Below, piece by piece: positions 52,189 through 61,184 of a stretch of 64,000 nucleotides of DNA (position 1 is its first letter; every line of letters starts with the position of its first letter). The notes under the pieces are model-generated. The model was not told the DNA's origin and made no database searches. It saw only the letters and a program-made list of their open reading frames with translations. The DNA comes from Oscillospiraceae bacterium (lineage in GTDB: Bacteria; Bacillota_A; Clostridia; Oscillospirales; Ruminococcaceae): NCBI GenBank assembly GCA_017523995.1, contig JAFWUX010000034.1, positions 1 through 64,000 of the forward strand, written 5' to 3'. The position numbers and the translations under genes were made by a program.

Positions 52189-52907
52189 GGATTCCTCCCC
52201 CCTCTGAGCACCTGCATGATGTGTCCGCGCAGGATCTCATAGCCGTTGGTACAAATCAAAAGAACGGCGACAAGATAACGGCGGTGGCGCTCCAGCGATT
52301 TTCGCTCGACACCGGCGCCCTTTGCCAGCTTGCCGAGCGGCACACGCTTTGTCCGCAGAAAATCCGCGAGAATCTCCGGATGACTGCGTGCATAGGCAAT
52401 CGCCTGCTGACATCCGGCGAGTGTGCGCTGCTGCCGCGGAGAATTCTCTGCGACATCGTGCATGGAGACGCCGAATTCCTGCATCTGTGCCGAAAGCTCC
52501 GCGATTTCGGCTCTGGTTGCTTCGCGGACTTCGGTTTCTTCATAGGCATCATGCGTATCGGGAATGGTCTCGAGCAGCGTGTTCTGATCCTCGTCCGGGG
52601 TATCGAGCGAGATCTGACCGGAATTGCGCCGCTCCTTGCGGTAATTGTCAATCAGGCGGTTTTTTATCTGTAATGCAGCAAAATTCAGGAACGCACCCCG
52701 CGCTTCGGAATAGCTGCCGATCGCCTCATAAAAAGCGAACATCGCAATACTGAGCTCATCATCGCTCGGCTCGGGTGCCCGCTTGAGAAATTTGGCTGTT
52801 TCCGATCGGATAAACGGCATGTAGTCGGCTATCAGCTGATCGGCGGTTTGGCTGTCTGTTTTGGCCTGATAGACACGGGATATGAGCTGCCTGGCATCAG
52901 ATTCCAT
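52185..52907 (-). CDS. sigI: RNA polymerase sigma factor SigI
   Basis: The 240-residue sigma-70 family factor of the SigI group has FAALQIKNRLIDNYRKERRN (region 2.4 area), LADFLRTKRVPLGKLAKGAG and LERHRRYLVAVLLICTNGYEILRGHI, the usual SigI C-terminal motif. Partner RsgI follows with a 4-base overlap. SigI controls heat-shock or cellulosome genes in relatives. Confidence 0.92.
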   Translation of the reverse strand: MESDARQLISRVYQAKTDSQTADQLIADYMPFIRSETAKFLKRAPEPSDDELSIAMFAFYEAIGSYSEARGAFLNFAALQIKNRLIDNYRKERRNSGQISLDTPDEDQNTLLETIPDTHDAYEETEVREATRAEIAELSAQMQEFGVSMHDVAENSPRQQRTLAGCQQAIAYARSHPEILADFLRTKRVPLGKLAKGAGVERKSLERHRRYLVAVLLICTNGYEILRGHIMQVLRGGRNP

Positions 52908-52972
52908 GTTATCACCCCCATATTATCAATAGAATACGATTGACATTCCGCAAAATCGGGGTAGTTTTCTAT

Positions 52973-53001
52973 ATTGTACCATAATTTTTTATATTTTACA
53001 A
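52973..53001 (-). promoter_or_regulatory. Promoter of sigI-rsgI
   Basis: Minus strand TTGTAA, an A-rich 17-base spacer, TACAAT; it yields a leader of about 60 bases. An ACCCCG in the leader recalls SigI -35 boxes but a matching -10 was not found. Confidence 0.65.
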
Positions 53002-53025
53002 GTACATGCTGCCGCCTGCGGGCGC

Positions 53026-53054
53026 TTGACAGTCCTGCGTTCAAGTGGTATAAT
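53026..53054 (+). promoter_or_regulatory. Promoter of folD
   Basis: TTGACA, 17 bases, TATAAT, back-to-back with the sigI promoter. Confidence 0.85.
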
Positions 53055-53101
53055 AAGAAAGCAGTACACACATAGAAAAATCAAATCAGGAGGATTTATC
53101 C

Positions 53102-53947
53102 ATGGCACAGATCATCGACGGCAAGCAGATTGCCGCAAACGTCAAGGCGCAGGTGCGCGCAGAGGTTGAAAAGCTCAAGGCACAGGGCAAAAATCCGGGA
53201 CTTGCAGTTGTCCTCGTCGGCAACAATCCGGCATCGCGCGTCTATGTCTCGAACAAGGAAAAGGACTGCGCAGAGTGCGGATTCCAGTCCTATGAATATG
53301 CCCTGCCCGAGGAGACCACCGAGGCAGAACTGCTGGAGCTTGTTGCAAAGCTCAATGCCGATCCGAATGTCAACGGCATTCTTGTGCAGCTGCCGCTCCC
53401 GAAGCAGATCTGTGAGCAGACCATTCTGCACGCGATCTCCCCGAAGAAGGATGTGGACGCATTCCATCCGGAGAACGTCGGCAGAATCATGATCGGCGAT
53501 TACAGCTTTCTGCCCTGCACACCGGCAGGCGTCATCGAAATGCTCGATGCAATGAATATTGAAATCAGCGGCAAGCACTGCGTGGTCATCGGCAGAAGCA
53601 ACATTGTCGGCAAGCCGATGGCAATGCTCCTGCTCCACCGCAGCGGCACCGTCACGATCTGCCATTCGCGCACAAAGGATCTCGCTGAGCAGACCAGACA
53701 GGCGGATATCCTCGTCGCGGCAGTCGGCAAGGCAGGCTTTGTCACCGCGGATATGGTCAAAGAGGGCGCCGTCGTCATTGATGTCGGCATGAACCGCAAT
53801 GCAGAGGGCAAGCTCTGCGGCGATGTCTGCTATGATGAGGTCGCTGCAAAGGCATCCGCGATCACGCCGGTTCCGGGCGGTGTCGGTCCCATGACCCGCG
53901 CAATTCTCATGCGCAACACGCTGACCGCTGCAAAGGAACAGCTGTAA
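53102..53947 (+). CDS. folD: Bifunctional methylenetetrahydrofolate dehydrogenase/cyclohydrolase
   Basis: The 281-residue FolD enzyme of one-carbon metabolism interconverts methylene-, methenyl- and formyl-tetrahydrofolate. Motifs are VGNNPASRVYVSNKEKDC with the catalytic Lys, QLPLPKQI, PCTPAGVIEML, the NADP-binding VVIGRSNIVGKPMAMLL and PVPGGVGPMTRA at the C-terminus. AGGAGG precedes the start. It is a single-gene unit with its own promoter and terminator. Confidence 0.97.
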   Translation: MAQIIDGKQIAANVKAQVRAEVEKLKAQGKNPGLAVVLVGNNPASRVYVSNKEKDCAECGFQSYEYALPEETTEAELLELVAKLNADPNVNGILVQLPLPKQICEQTILHAISPKKDVDAFHPENVGRIMIGDYSFLPCTPAGVIEMLDAMNIEISGKHCVVIGRSNIVGKPMAMLLLHRSGTVTICHSRTKDLAEQTRQADILVAAVGKAGFVTADMVKEGAVVIDVGMNRNAEGKLCGDVCYDEVAAKASAITPVPGGVGPMTRAILMRNTLTAAKEQL

Positions 53948-53982
53948 GCGTCGCTTGCCGCCCTGTTTCTGTACAGAAAATT

Positions 53983-54022
53983 TGAAGCCGCTCCGATCAA
54001 TGCTGACCGGAGCGGCTTTCCT
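53983..54022. terminator. Terminator between folD and purA
   Basis: AAGCCGCTCCG and CGGAGCGGCTT arms, followed by TCCTT, between converging genes. Confidence 0.78.
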
Positions 54023-54063
54023 TATGCTATTCAGTTGTGAATCCCTTGACCGGAGAACCGTTA

Positions 54064-55341
54064 TCACTTGCGATAGATCATGTGCTTGCGGTCCGGACCG
54101 GTGGAGATCATGGTGATCGGGCAGTCGATCAGCTTCTCGATGTAGTTGACGTAATCCTTTGCAGCCTGCGGCAGTGCATCCCACTCGGTAATGCCGAAGA
54201 TATTGGACTTCCAGCCCGGAACCTTCTCGTAGATCGGCTTTGCGATATCGAGACGGTCGCCGCTCGGGAACTCGGTGGTGCGCTCGCCGTTGATGTCATA
54301 CGCGACGCAGACCGGAATCTCATCGAGATAGCCGAGAACGTCGATCAGCGAGAGTGCAACATCGGTTGTGCCCTGCACAGCAACGCCGTATTTTGTAGCC
54401 ACAGCATCGAACCAGCCCATTCTGCGCGGACGTCCGGTGGTTGCACCGAATTCGCCGTCGCTGCCGCCGCGTCTGCGGAGGGTATCCGCCTCCTCGCCGA
54501 AGATTTCGGTTGTGAACGGACCTGCACCGACGCAGGAGGAATATGCCTTGACAACGGTGATGACGCGCTTGATCTCGTGAGGCGGCAGGCATGCACCGAC
54601 AGCGCCGTAGCCTGCGAGCGTCGAGGAGGAGGTGGTCATCGGGTAGATGCCGTTGGTGATATCGCGGAGTGCGCCGAGCTGACCTTCGAGCAGGATGTTC
54701 TTGCCCGCCTTGACAGCCTCGTGCATCAGCTCAGCCATGTTGCAGAGATACGGCTTGATGAACGCTGCAACATCCTTGAGATATGCGAGGATCTCCTTCG
54801 GGTTCAGCGGCTCTGCATCCGGATAAAGACCTGCGATCGTTGCATTCTTGATGATGCAGACGCGCTCGACCTTTTCCTCGAGATTTTCGTTATAGAGCTC
54901 TGCGAGCTGGAAGCCGATCTTCATCGCCTTGTCCGCATAGTGCGGTGCGATGCCGGACTGCGTCGAACCGAAGCTGTGCTTGCCCAGACGCTTTTCCTCC
55001 AGCTTATCAAAGAGAATGTGATACGGCATGACGAGCTGCGCGCGGTCGGAGATGCAAATCTTCGGCGTCGGGACATTGTGCTCCTTCAGCATTGCAAGCT
55101 CTTTCTTGAATGCGTCGGCGTTGAATGCAGCGCCTGCACCGATGATATTGACCGTATTCTCCTGGAAGACACCGGAGGGGAGAATATGCAGGGCATATTT
55201 TCCGTACTGGTTAATAATGGTGTGGCCGGCATTGGCACCGCCCTGAAAACGGATGACATAATCCGCATCGGCTGCGAAGACATCGGTGAGCTTGCCCTTG
55301 CCCTCGTCGCCCCAGTTTCCGCCTACAATTGCAGTAATCAT
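54064..55341 (-). CDS. purA: Adenylosuccinate synthetase
   Basis: The 425-residue enzyme joins IMP and aspartate with GTP on the way to AMP. The N-terminal GTP-binding motif GGNWGDEGKGKLTD (about 7-20), FQGGANAGHTI, and GTTDVALSLIDVLGYL with a C-terminal base-binding TGPDRKHMI are all present. GAAAGGA precedes the start. It is the third purine-branch gene in the window with guaA and its paralogue. Confidence 0.97.
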   Translation of the reverse strand: MITAIVGGNWGDEGKGKLTDVFAADADYVIRFQGGANAGHTIINQYGKYALHILPSGVFQENTVNIIGAGAAFNADAFKKELAMLKEHNVPTPKICISDRAQLVMPYHILFDKLEEKRLGKHSFGSTQSGIAPHYADKAMKIGFQLAELYNENLEEKVERVCIIKNATIAGLYPDAEPLNPKEILAYLKDVAAFIKPYLCNMAELMHEAVKAGKNILLEGQLGALRDITNGIYPMTTSSSTLAGYGAVGACLPPHEIKRVITVVKAYSSCVGAGPFTTEIFGEEADTLRRRGGSDGEFGATTGRPRRMGWFDAVATKYGVAVQGTTDVALSLIDVLGYLDEIPVCVAYDINGERTTEFPSGDRLDIAKPIYEKVPGWKSNIFGITEWDALPQAAKDYVNYIEKLIDCPITMISTGPDRKHMIYRK

Positions 55342-55422
55342 AAAGCTGCTCGTTCCTTTCCGTTTGAAAAGTCAGATTTTCGGGTAATCGCGGCTGATCC
55401 TGCCGCAAAAATTTCCTTGTAT

Positions 55423-55451
55423 ATCATACCACAAAATCCCGTTCTTGTCAA
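55423..55451 (-). promoter_or_regulatory. Promoter of purA
   Basis: Minus strand TTGACA, 17 bases, TATGAT; leader of about 75 bases without a recognised riboswitch. Confidence 0.8.
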
Positions 55452-55529
55452 GCCGCGCAGGGCGCCGGGCGATTTACTTTGCATTTCTTCTGTCAGGTTC
55501 ACCTTTGGACTGAAAGAAAAACAGCCGCG

Positions 55530-55557
55530 GAACACATTGCTCCGCGGCTTTTTTCCA
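55530..55557. terminator. Terminator after the cohesin-like gene
   Basis: GCCGCGGA and TCCGCGGC arms with T-rich flanks on both strands. The same hairpin is found at 57131-57161. Confidence 0.8.
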
Positions 55558-55584
55558 GAAAACAGAAAGAGAATTCCAAATATA

Positions 55585-56544
55585 TTAACTTGGATAAACA
55601 ATAATAGATGTTTCTGTATGAATTGTACTTCCAATATCTCCATCCCAAGTTAATCCGCTCATAATTCTTAAATAATAACTCAGAAGAAGTGATGTGTCAT
55701 CACTATCAATATCATTATCATAATCAACGTCTGCTACTTTTAATACTAATGTTCTGTTCCCGTTAATCATAATGTACAGTCCATTATAATCTCCACCGGA
55801 CGAAACATATGGGAATAGGTTGGTAACATTAGCATCTGTTGTAAATTCAGTGTTTGGATATGCGTTATGAAATGCGGTTAGCATATGCGTTCCAATCTGC
55901 GCATCGTATAGATCAACAACACCATCACCATTGATATCACCTAAGCAATAGGAATAACTAACAACCTTAGTATACTCGAAATAGTCATCAACTTCATAAT
56001 CCGGGTATTGCGTCGGTGAACCTGAAATCTGGCACCCTAAATCTTCTATTTCTGGTTTATAAATATAATTTGAAATACTATCGTTTTCGGAAAATGCATT
56101 GGGTATTTTTCTAAGAAAGAATGAAATAACATCGCCGTCACAATCATTTGTATCAGTTCCCATTGTACCAAAACCAAATATTCCGATGTTTTCAGGATCA
56201 TATTGTGAATTTAGATTCACTTCCACCGCAACAGTCAATCCTGCCGCAGCATCACCGATGATTTTTGACGGTTTTTGAGCATTGTTATAAACTACAGTAA
56301 ATTTGGTCTTATCAAATTTGAAACGCACTCCTGATAAATTATAGCCGCTACTATTGTTGCTTAGTGATAGTGTACATTTAATATCCCCTGCCACAACATT
56401 TAGATTTGTAATGTCCGATTCAACCTCCTCTAAGCGATAGCTATATTCATAAGTAGCAAACGCATGAATGGATTGAAACTTGAAAATACCGATTGTAAAC
56501 AATGAAAAGAAAAATCCAACTAACATCAATATTTGCTTTTTCAT
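55585..56544 (-). CDS. Secreted cohesin-like plus dockerin protein
   Basis: The 319-residue protein has a signal peptide (about 1-30), a cohesin-like beta domain (about 48-165: VVAGDIKCTLSLSNNSSGYNLSG, FDKTKFTVVYN, GDVISFFLRK) and a C-terminal dockerin (about 210-305: GDINGDGVVDLYDAQIG and ADVDYDNDIDSDDTSLLL). A cohesin on the same chain as a dockerin is an adaptor-type scaffoldin arrangement. The gene is much more AT-rich than its neighbours. GGGGGG lies 7 bases before the start. It is preceded by a second dockerin gene 14 bases upstream. Confidence 0.75.
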   Translation of the reverse strand: MKKQILMLVGFFFSLFTIGIFKFQSIHAFATYEYSYRLEEVESDITNLNVVAGDIKCTLSLSNNSSGYNLSGVRFKFDKTKFTVVYNNAQKPSKIIGDAAAGLTVAVEVNLNSQYDPENIGIFGFGTMGTDTNDCDGDVISFFLRKIPNAFSENDSISNYIYKPEIEDLGCQISGSPTQYPDYEVDDYFEYTKVVSYSYCLGDINGDGVVDLYDAQIGTHMLTAFHNAYPNTEFTTDANVTNLFPYVSSGGDYNGLYIMINGNRTLVLKVADVDYDNDIDSDDTSLLLSYYLRIMSGLTWDGDIGSTIHTETSIIVYPS

Positions 56545-56558
56545 ACATTTTCCCCCCG

Positions 56559-56954
56559 TCACGTTTTTTGGTATAATCCTTCCACCCAGACAGAAAGGTC
56601 GGTTTCCCGCACCGAAGAATCTGCCAGCCCGACTGTGTAATAGCTCAAAATCGTTTGCGCGCAGAGCAGCAATGAAGTGTTCTCGTCAGTTATGTACTTT
56701 TCCTGTTCCCAGTATTTCTGCGGAATAACCAAAGCAAGCTCCCGCTGCTCCGGTGTCAGTACGCCTTCTGTATGGCGCGTAAGTACAAGCATGACATATT
56801 CCCGCAAAGTCAATTGCGCATCCTCAATATCAACAGCTCCGTTCATATTGACATCACCCGTTTGATACTTCGTCTCCGCCGCAGAGACAGGCGCTGTCAG
56901 CATGCCGCAGAGCATCACGCCTGCAGCAAGCGCGGCAAACAGTTTCTTTTTCAT
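56559..56954 (-). CDS. Small secreted dockerin protein
   Basis: The 131-residue protein has a signal peptide (1-25, cleavage near SAAE), one clear dockerin repeat (GDVNMNGAVDIEDAQLTLRE, about 33-52) and a second degenerate one (ITDENTSLLLCAQTILSYY). It has little else, so it may be a bare docking module or adaptor. It is the first gene of the pair with the cohesin-like protein. Confidence 0.78.
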   Translation of the reverse strand: MKKKLFAALAAGVMLCGMLTAPVSAAETKYQTGDVNMNGAVDIEDAQLTLREYVMLVLTRHTEGVLTPEQRELALVIPQKYWEQEKYITDENTSLLLCAQTILSYYTVGLADSSVRETDLSVWVEGLYQKT

Positions 56955-57026
56955 AGCAGTTCACTCCTTATTTACCTGAAAGCAACGGCTCAGCCGCCCT
57001 CCGGCTGCAGCCTGCTTCTCATTTTC

Positions 57027-57055
57027 ATTATAGCATGGCAGACTGTGCCTGTCAA
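57027..57055 (-). promoter_or_regulatory. Promoter of the dockerin/cohesin pair
   Basis: Minus strand TTGACA, 17 bases, TATAAT. Confidence 0.82.
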
Positions 57056-57130
57056 TGGCTGCGATTGCATTTTGTGGAATGTTATAATTTATACGCGCTG
57101 TTTTGTGCAGAGCGACAGAAACGCATATAA

Positions 57131-57161
57131 AAAGCCGCGGAACACATTGCTCCGCGGCTTG
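57131..57161. terminator. Terminator after lgt
   Basis: AAGCCGCGGA-ACACATTG-TCCGCGGCTT, the same hairpin as at 55530-55557. Confidence 0.75.
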
Positions 57162-57165
57162 CTGT

Positions 57166-58314
57166 TTATGCTTCCGGATGCTCCTCCTGTGCGGGCGCGG
57201 CGGGCTGTTCTGCCGCCTCCTGTTTGACCTCCGCAGCCTTTGCCGCGATCTCATCAAGCAGGGCGTCGATCTTTGCATCCTTCTCCTTTTTGATCTGTTC
57301 CTCGGATTTGTCATCGGCATCCTCCGCAAGAATCGGGGATGCCTCCGCCTCCTTTTTGCCGTGCTTCTCCTGCCATGCCTCCTCGCGGGCATCGGCTTCG
57401 GCAAGCAGGCGCTTCGATTCCTCGGTGTTGACATAGAGCTGATAATCCGTGCCGAGGCGCTTTGTCCGTGCAAAACCGATGAGCAGCAGAACCAGCGCGG
57501 CGGTCACGGAAATCACCGCGACAACCTGTGAAATCTTGACCGTGCCTGCGTAGAGGCTGTCGGTGCGCAGCGATTCGATGAAGAATCTGCCCGTGCCGTA
57601 CCAGATCACATACATCAGGAAAATCTGACCGTCGAACTTGCGCCACTTCTTCGAGACAATGTGCAGGATGAGAAAGCCCAGCAGGCACCACATGGATTCA
57701 TAGAAGAAGCAGGGATGAACCGGCTGATCCGCAACCACGGAGCCGTCCGAATAATTTGCGGAAATCCACTGCTGAATCTTGCCGCTCGTCATGCCGAATA
57801 TACTGTCTGTATTACCGCCGAACGCTTCATGATTCGTAAAGTTGCCCCATCTGCCGACGCACTGCCCGATCAGAAAGCCGAGCGAGACGATATCGAACAT
57901 CGGGAGCAGCCGCACCTTGCGCAGCTTGCAGACAATCGAGCCGACAAGCAGCGCACCGATCAGTCCGCCGTAAATGCCGAGGCCGCCGTTCCGGATATTG
58001 AAGATCGCCTTCCAGTCGCCTGCGTAGTGATCCCAGTGAAAGATGACATAGTAAAGTCTTGCACCGATGATGCCGCCGATGATGCCGCCGATGATGCCGT
58101 CAATGGCGCGGTCGGAGTCGATGCCGAATTTGCGGATGCGCGCAAACAGATAGAGCATCGCGAGCATCATGCCGGCGGTGATGAGAATGCCGTACCATGT
58201 GACCGAGAAGCCGAAAACGGTGAACGCCGTGCTTTTGACGGTCAGTTCCAGCCCGAGCTTCGGGAATCGGATGCGGTTCGGATCAACCGCAGCGAGCATA
58301 GCTGAATAAATCAT
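57166..58314 (-). CDS. lgt: Prolipoprotein diacylglyceryl transferase
   Basis: The 382-residue membrane enzyme adds diacylglycerol to the lipobox Cys of prolipoproteins. It has about seven membrane segments and the signature region FLIGQCVGRWGNFTNHEAFGG, with the Arg and His residues of the active site, followed by HPCFFYESMWCLLGF. The usual length is about 260-290; this one has an extra cytoplasmic C-terminal tail of about 90 residues, Lys/Glu/Ala-rich. It overlaps the M16 peptidase gene by 4 bases. Confidence 0.93.
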   Translation of the reverse strand: MIYSAMLAAVDPNRIRFPKLGLELTVKSTAFTVFGFSVTWYGILITAGMMLAMLYLFARIRKFGIDSDRAIDGIIGGIIGGIIGARLYYVIFHWDHYAGDWKAIFNIRNGGLGIYGGLIGALLVGSIVCKLRKVRLLPMFDIVSLGFLIGQCVGRWGNFTNHEAFGGNTDSIFGMTSGKIQQWISANYSDGSVVADQPVHPCFFYESMWCLLGFLILHIVSKKWRKFDGQIFLMYVIWYGTGRFFIESLRTDSLYAGTVKISQVVAVISVTAALVLLLIGFARTKRLGTDYQLYVNTEESKRLLAEADAREEAWQEKHGKKEAEASPILAEDADDKSEEQIKKEKDAKIDALLDEIAAKAAEVKQEAAEQPAAPAQEEHPEA

Positions 58315-59609
58315 GATTCTGATTCTTCCTTTCCTGTGGATTCAGGTTCTGTGACGGAGAGACAGACGGATTCGCTGCAAAAACGTTCACGCAGACAGCA
58401 CTGCACATCCTCTGCCGTGATCTCTGCGAGCATGGCGGTGCGGTCAAATGGCGATTCGCAGCCCCAGATATAGGCGTCGAGCATGGCGGTGCATGCGGCT
58501 TCCGGATTGTTCATCCCGATGATGCTGTCGCCGTAGGCAGCCTTTTTCAGGATCGCAAACAGGGCTTCGTCGATGCCCTCTGTCTGCATCCTGCGGATTT
58601 CCTCGCAGAGCGCCTGCAAAACGGCTTCCGGTGCATCGGATTCGCCCTCGAAAATGACGGTGAACCAGCCTGTGCCTGCAAAGCAGTCGGAATCAAAGGT
58701 GTCGTTGATGAGCCCCTCATGCAGCAGCCTTTGATAGAGCGGCGCCGCAGAACCGATCAGCAGATCGGCGGTCAGCGAGGCAAGCAGCGAATCGTGCAGC
58801 AGCGCTCTGCCGGTCACCGGACGGCTCTTGAATCCGATCGAAAACTGTGTTTTTCCGACAGCCATCCTGCATTTGCGGTATGCGGCAGCAGGTGGATCGG
58901 GCTCGGGTGCAAAGAGCGGCTCTGCCTGCACCGGTTCCGCCGGAATCAAGCATTTGTCCGCAATTTCGAGGATTTTCTGTGCGCTGACATTGCCAGCGCA
59001 GCAAAGCACCATATTGTGCAGCCGATAAAACGCGCGGTGGCTCTGATGCAGTGTCTCCGCGGTAATCTGCCGGATGCTCTCCGCCGTTCCGAGGATATCA
59101 GGGTGCAGCGGATAGTTGTGATAGAGCCCTTCGAGCAGGTGCATAAAGCCCTGATCGGCGGGATCATCGAGCGCCTCCATGAGCTCCTGCAAAATGATAT
59201 TGCGCTCCCGCTCAACGGTCTCCGCTGTGAAATAGGGATTCTGCACAAAGCGCAGCAGCAGTTCCAGCGCTTCATAATAGTGCTGCTGTGTGCGGAAGTA
59301 ATAGACCGTGCGGTCGAAATCGGTGAAGGCATTGACCGAGGCGCCGAGCAGCGCAAATTTCTTTGCAACGTCGCCGTCCTCTTTTTCAAAGAGCTTGTGC
59401 TCAAGGTAATGCGCGGTACCGGCAGGCAGCTCCGTGACCGTGCTCCCCTGCCGGTATTTCCGGTAAACGGAGCCGAATTTCACGCCGAACTGCGCATACG
59501 CCGTGCTGAAATCCGGCATTTCCATCACGCGGATTTCAAGCCCTGTCGGGTGTATCATCCGGAGACAGACATCACCGGTGCTTGCATCTTTCAGCTCAGT
59601 CATCGTCAT
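58311..59609 (-). CDS. M16-family zinc peptidase (catalytic subunit)
   Basis: The 432-residue M16 peptidase has the inverted zinc motif HYLEH (His67, Glu70, His71) and Glu142 in ILQELMEAL. The ATG at 59609 follows GGAGG by 9 bases. It overlaps the inactive partner gene by 14 bases. Clostridial M16 pairs of this kind process peptides, in some cases exported modified peptides, but no precursor peptide gene is seen here. Confidence 0.88.
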   Translation of the reverse strand: MTMTELKDASTGDVCLRMIHPTGLEIRVMEMPDFSTAYAQFGVKFGSVYRKYRQGSTVTELPAGTAHYLEHKLFEKEDGDVAKKFALLGASVNAFTDFDRTVYYFRTQQHYYEALELLLRFVQNPYFTAETVERERNIILQELMEALDDPADQGFMHLLEGLYHNYPLHPDILGTAESIRQITAETLHQSHRAFYRLHNMVLCCAGNVSAQKILEIADKCLIPAEPVQAEPLFAPEPDPPAAAYRKCRMAVGKTQFSIGFKSRPVTGRALLHDSLLASLTADLLIGSAAPLYQRLLHEGLINDTFDSDCFAGTGWFTVIFEGESDAPEAVLQALCEEIRRMQTEGIDEALFAILKKAAYGDSIIGMNNPEAACTAMLDAYIWGCESPFDRTAMLAEITAEDVQCCLRERFCSESVCLSVTEPESTGKEESES

Positions 59610-60873
59610 CCGGTTCCGCCTCCTCCTGTTCCGCGCGCAGCACAAAAACCGCATCGGGTCTGAGCTGCTTTGCGGCATCCATGATCTCCGCGCGCGTGAC
59701 TTTGCCCATCGCCGCAGCGATCTCCTGCCCCGAACGCAGATCACCGCGCCGCAGGCTCAGGATCCGCTGCATGGCAAGGTCGCTGATCGTATCCGAAGCA
59801 GCAGCAGCCTGAAATCCGTATCGCAGGACGGCTTTCTGCATCATATCATCTGTGAAGTCACCGGTCTGCAGCGCGCGAATCTGTGCATCTGCGGCAGAAA
59901 GCACGGCTTCGAGATTCGCTGCATCAATGCCGATATCTATGAACAGCGTATGCTTGAACGCTGCATTGGAAAGCAGACAGTAATAGCAGAGCCCGCAGCG
60001 CTCACGGAGATTTGTGAACAGCAGCGAATCTGCAATCCACCCGAGAATGCTGCAGAGCATCAGCAGCACCTCGCGCCGGATACTATTATATTTATATGTC
60101 AGCACGAGTTTGGTCTGCCCGAGGGGCATCCGCTCGGTCTCACAGCACACCGGCTCATGCAGCGGGCTCGGCGCATCGAATGTGACCGGCACCGGCTGAC
60201 GTTCCAGCGTGCGGAATGCGGCAGCCAGCTGCGTTTCGATTTCCGGTCGGGGGTTCGGCGTCACGGCAGCGATCTCGATGAACGCTGTCCGGAGAATCCC
60301 CTGCCAGACCGCAAATGCCTGCTCCGGCGTGATGCGCTCCGCTTCGGGGCGCGTGCCGTGTGCCGGAATCGCGGCAGGCTCACCGGCAAAGGTCAGCTCG
60401 GCGGCGCGGCGGAGTGCATAGCTGCGCTTGTCATTCTGCTCGCAGTCGATGTCATCGAGCAGATTCTGCTTGCAGATGCGGAATTCGGGATCGCAGAACG
60501 CACCGTTTTCCGCATTGGGATGCAGCAGCGCGCCGGTCACAAGCTCCAGCATCGGCGCCGTGACGGATTCCCCGTCCAGCGCAAAGGCATCGTCGAGCCA
60601 TGAGGCGGTGAACTCCAGCACGGCAGCATCGCCGCAGAGCGAGGTTTTCGCGATAAAATCCGCGGCATAAAGCGATTCGAGCTGCAGCGTCATTTCGCGC
60701 ACGGACGGAAACGCCGCCGAGGATGCCGTCAGCAGATCGGGCAGCAGCGCATGCACCGGCGCTGTCATCCGGTCGCGCGGGATATAGAACTGGAGCGTCA
60801 GCAGACAGCTCCGGAATTTCGGATCGTGAATCTCAGAATATCGGATGCCGTTTCCGATCAGATGTTCCGGCAT
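59596..60873 (-). CDS. M16-family peptidase-like (non-catalytic subunit)
   Basis: The 425-residue M16-like protein lacks the HxxEH zinc motif in its N-terminal part and so is the non-catalytic half of an M16 pair. Fold-defining motifs include LRERCGLCYYCLLSN and VTRAEIMDAAKQLRPDAVFVL. The start at 60873 has AAAGGAG 8 bases upstream; earlier in-frame ATGs lie inside or before that site. Confidence 0.82.
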   Translation of the reverse strand: MPEHLIGNGIRYSEIHDPKFRSCLLTLQFYIPRDRMTAPVHALLPDLLTASSAAFPSVREMTLQLESLYAADFIAKTSLCGDAAVLEFTASWLDDAFALDGESVTAPMLELVTGALLHPNAENGAFCDPEFRICKQNLLDDIDCEQNDKRSYALRRAAELTFAGEPAAIPAHGTRPEAERITPEQAFAVWQGILRTAFIEIAAVTPNPRPEIETQLAAAFRTLERQPVPVTFDAPSPLHEPVCCETERMPLGQTKLVLTYKYNSIRREVLLMLCSILGWIADSLLFTNLRERCGLCYYCLLSNAAFKHTLFIDIGIDAANLEAVLSAADAQIRALQTGDFTDDMMQKAVLRYGFQAAAASDTISDLAMQRILSLRRGDLRSGQEIAAAMGKVTRAEIMDAAKQLRPDAVFVLRAEQEEAEPDDDD

Positions 60874-60924
60874 GGCATGCGCTCCTTTCATTCGATACTG
60901 ACCGCCTTTCGGCAATACATAGTT

Positions 60925-60953
60925 ATTATAGCACATTCTTCCGCAAAACGCAA
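60925..60953 (-). promoter_or_regulatory. Promoter of the M16-M16-lgt operon
   Basis: Minus strand TTGCGT, 17 bases, TATAAT. Confidence 0.75.
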
Positions 60954-60959
60954 TATTTT

Positions 60960-61078
60960 AGAATTAGAAAATAGAAATGAGGAATGAGAAATGAAGGTAT
61001 GCGCTGCGCGCATGATTATTAAAATCGTCCGCGCAGCGGACACCGCAATTTCTAATTTCTCATTTCTCCTTTCTAATT
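60960..61078. repeat. Palindromic intergenic repeat, family 3, copy 2
   Basis: Inverse of 17336-17420: AGAAATGAGGAATGAGAAAT... and GACACCGCAATTTCTAATTT with inner GCGCTGCGCGC/GCGCGCAG-type arms. It is a little longer than copy 1. Confidence 0.7.
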
Positions 61079-61111
61079 TCAATCCGTGCTGCTCGTGTTT
61101 TCAAAAAACAG

Positions 61112-61140
61112 TTGACGAACGGGCAAAATTCTGGTATAAT
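61112..61140 (+). promoter_or_regulatory. Promoter of the flippase gene
   Basis: TTGACG, 17 bases, TATAAT. Confidence 0.8.
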
Positions 61141-61184
61141 AGATTTGTATATCCGTATGGTAATTCACAAAAAGGATTGTCTGA

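Noticed and set aside
52930..52972. SigI-dependent autoregulatory promoter (ACCCC near the sigI leader)
   Set aside because: A matching CGAA-type -10 at the right distance was not found; a standard promoter lies upstream.
53096..55653. Antisense frames opposite folD and purA
   Set aside because: Both housekeeping genes have complete motifs; the opposite frames have no support.
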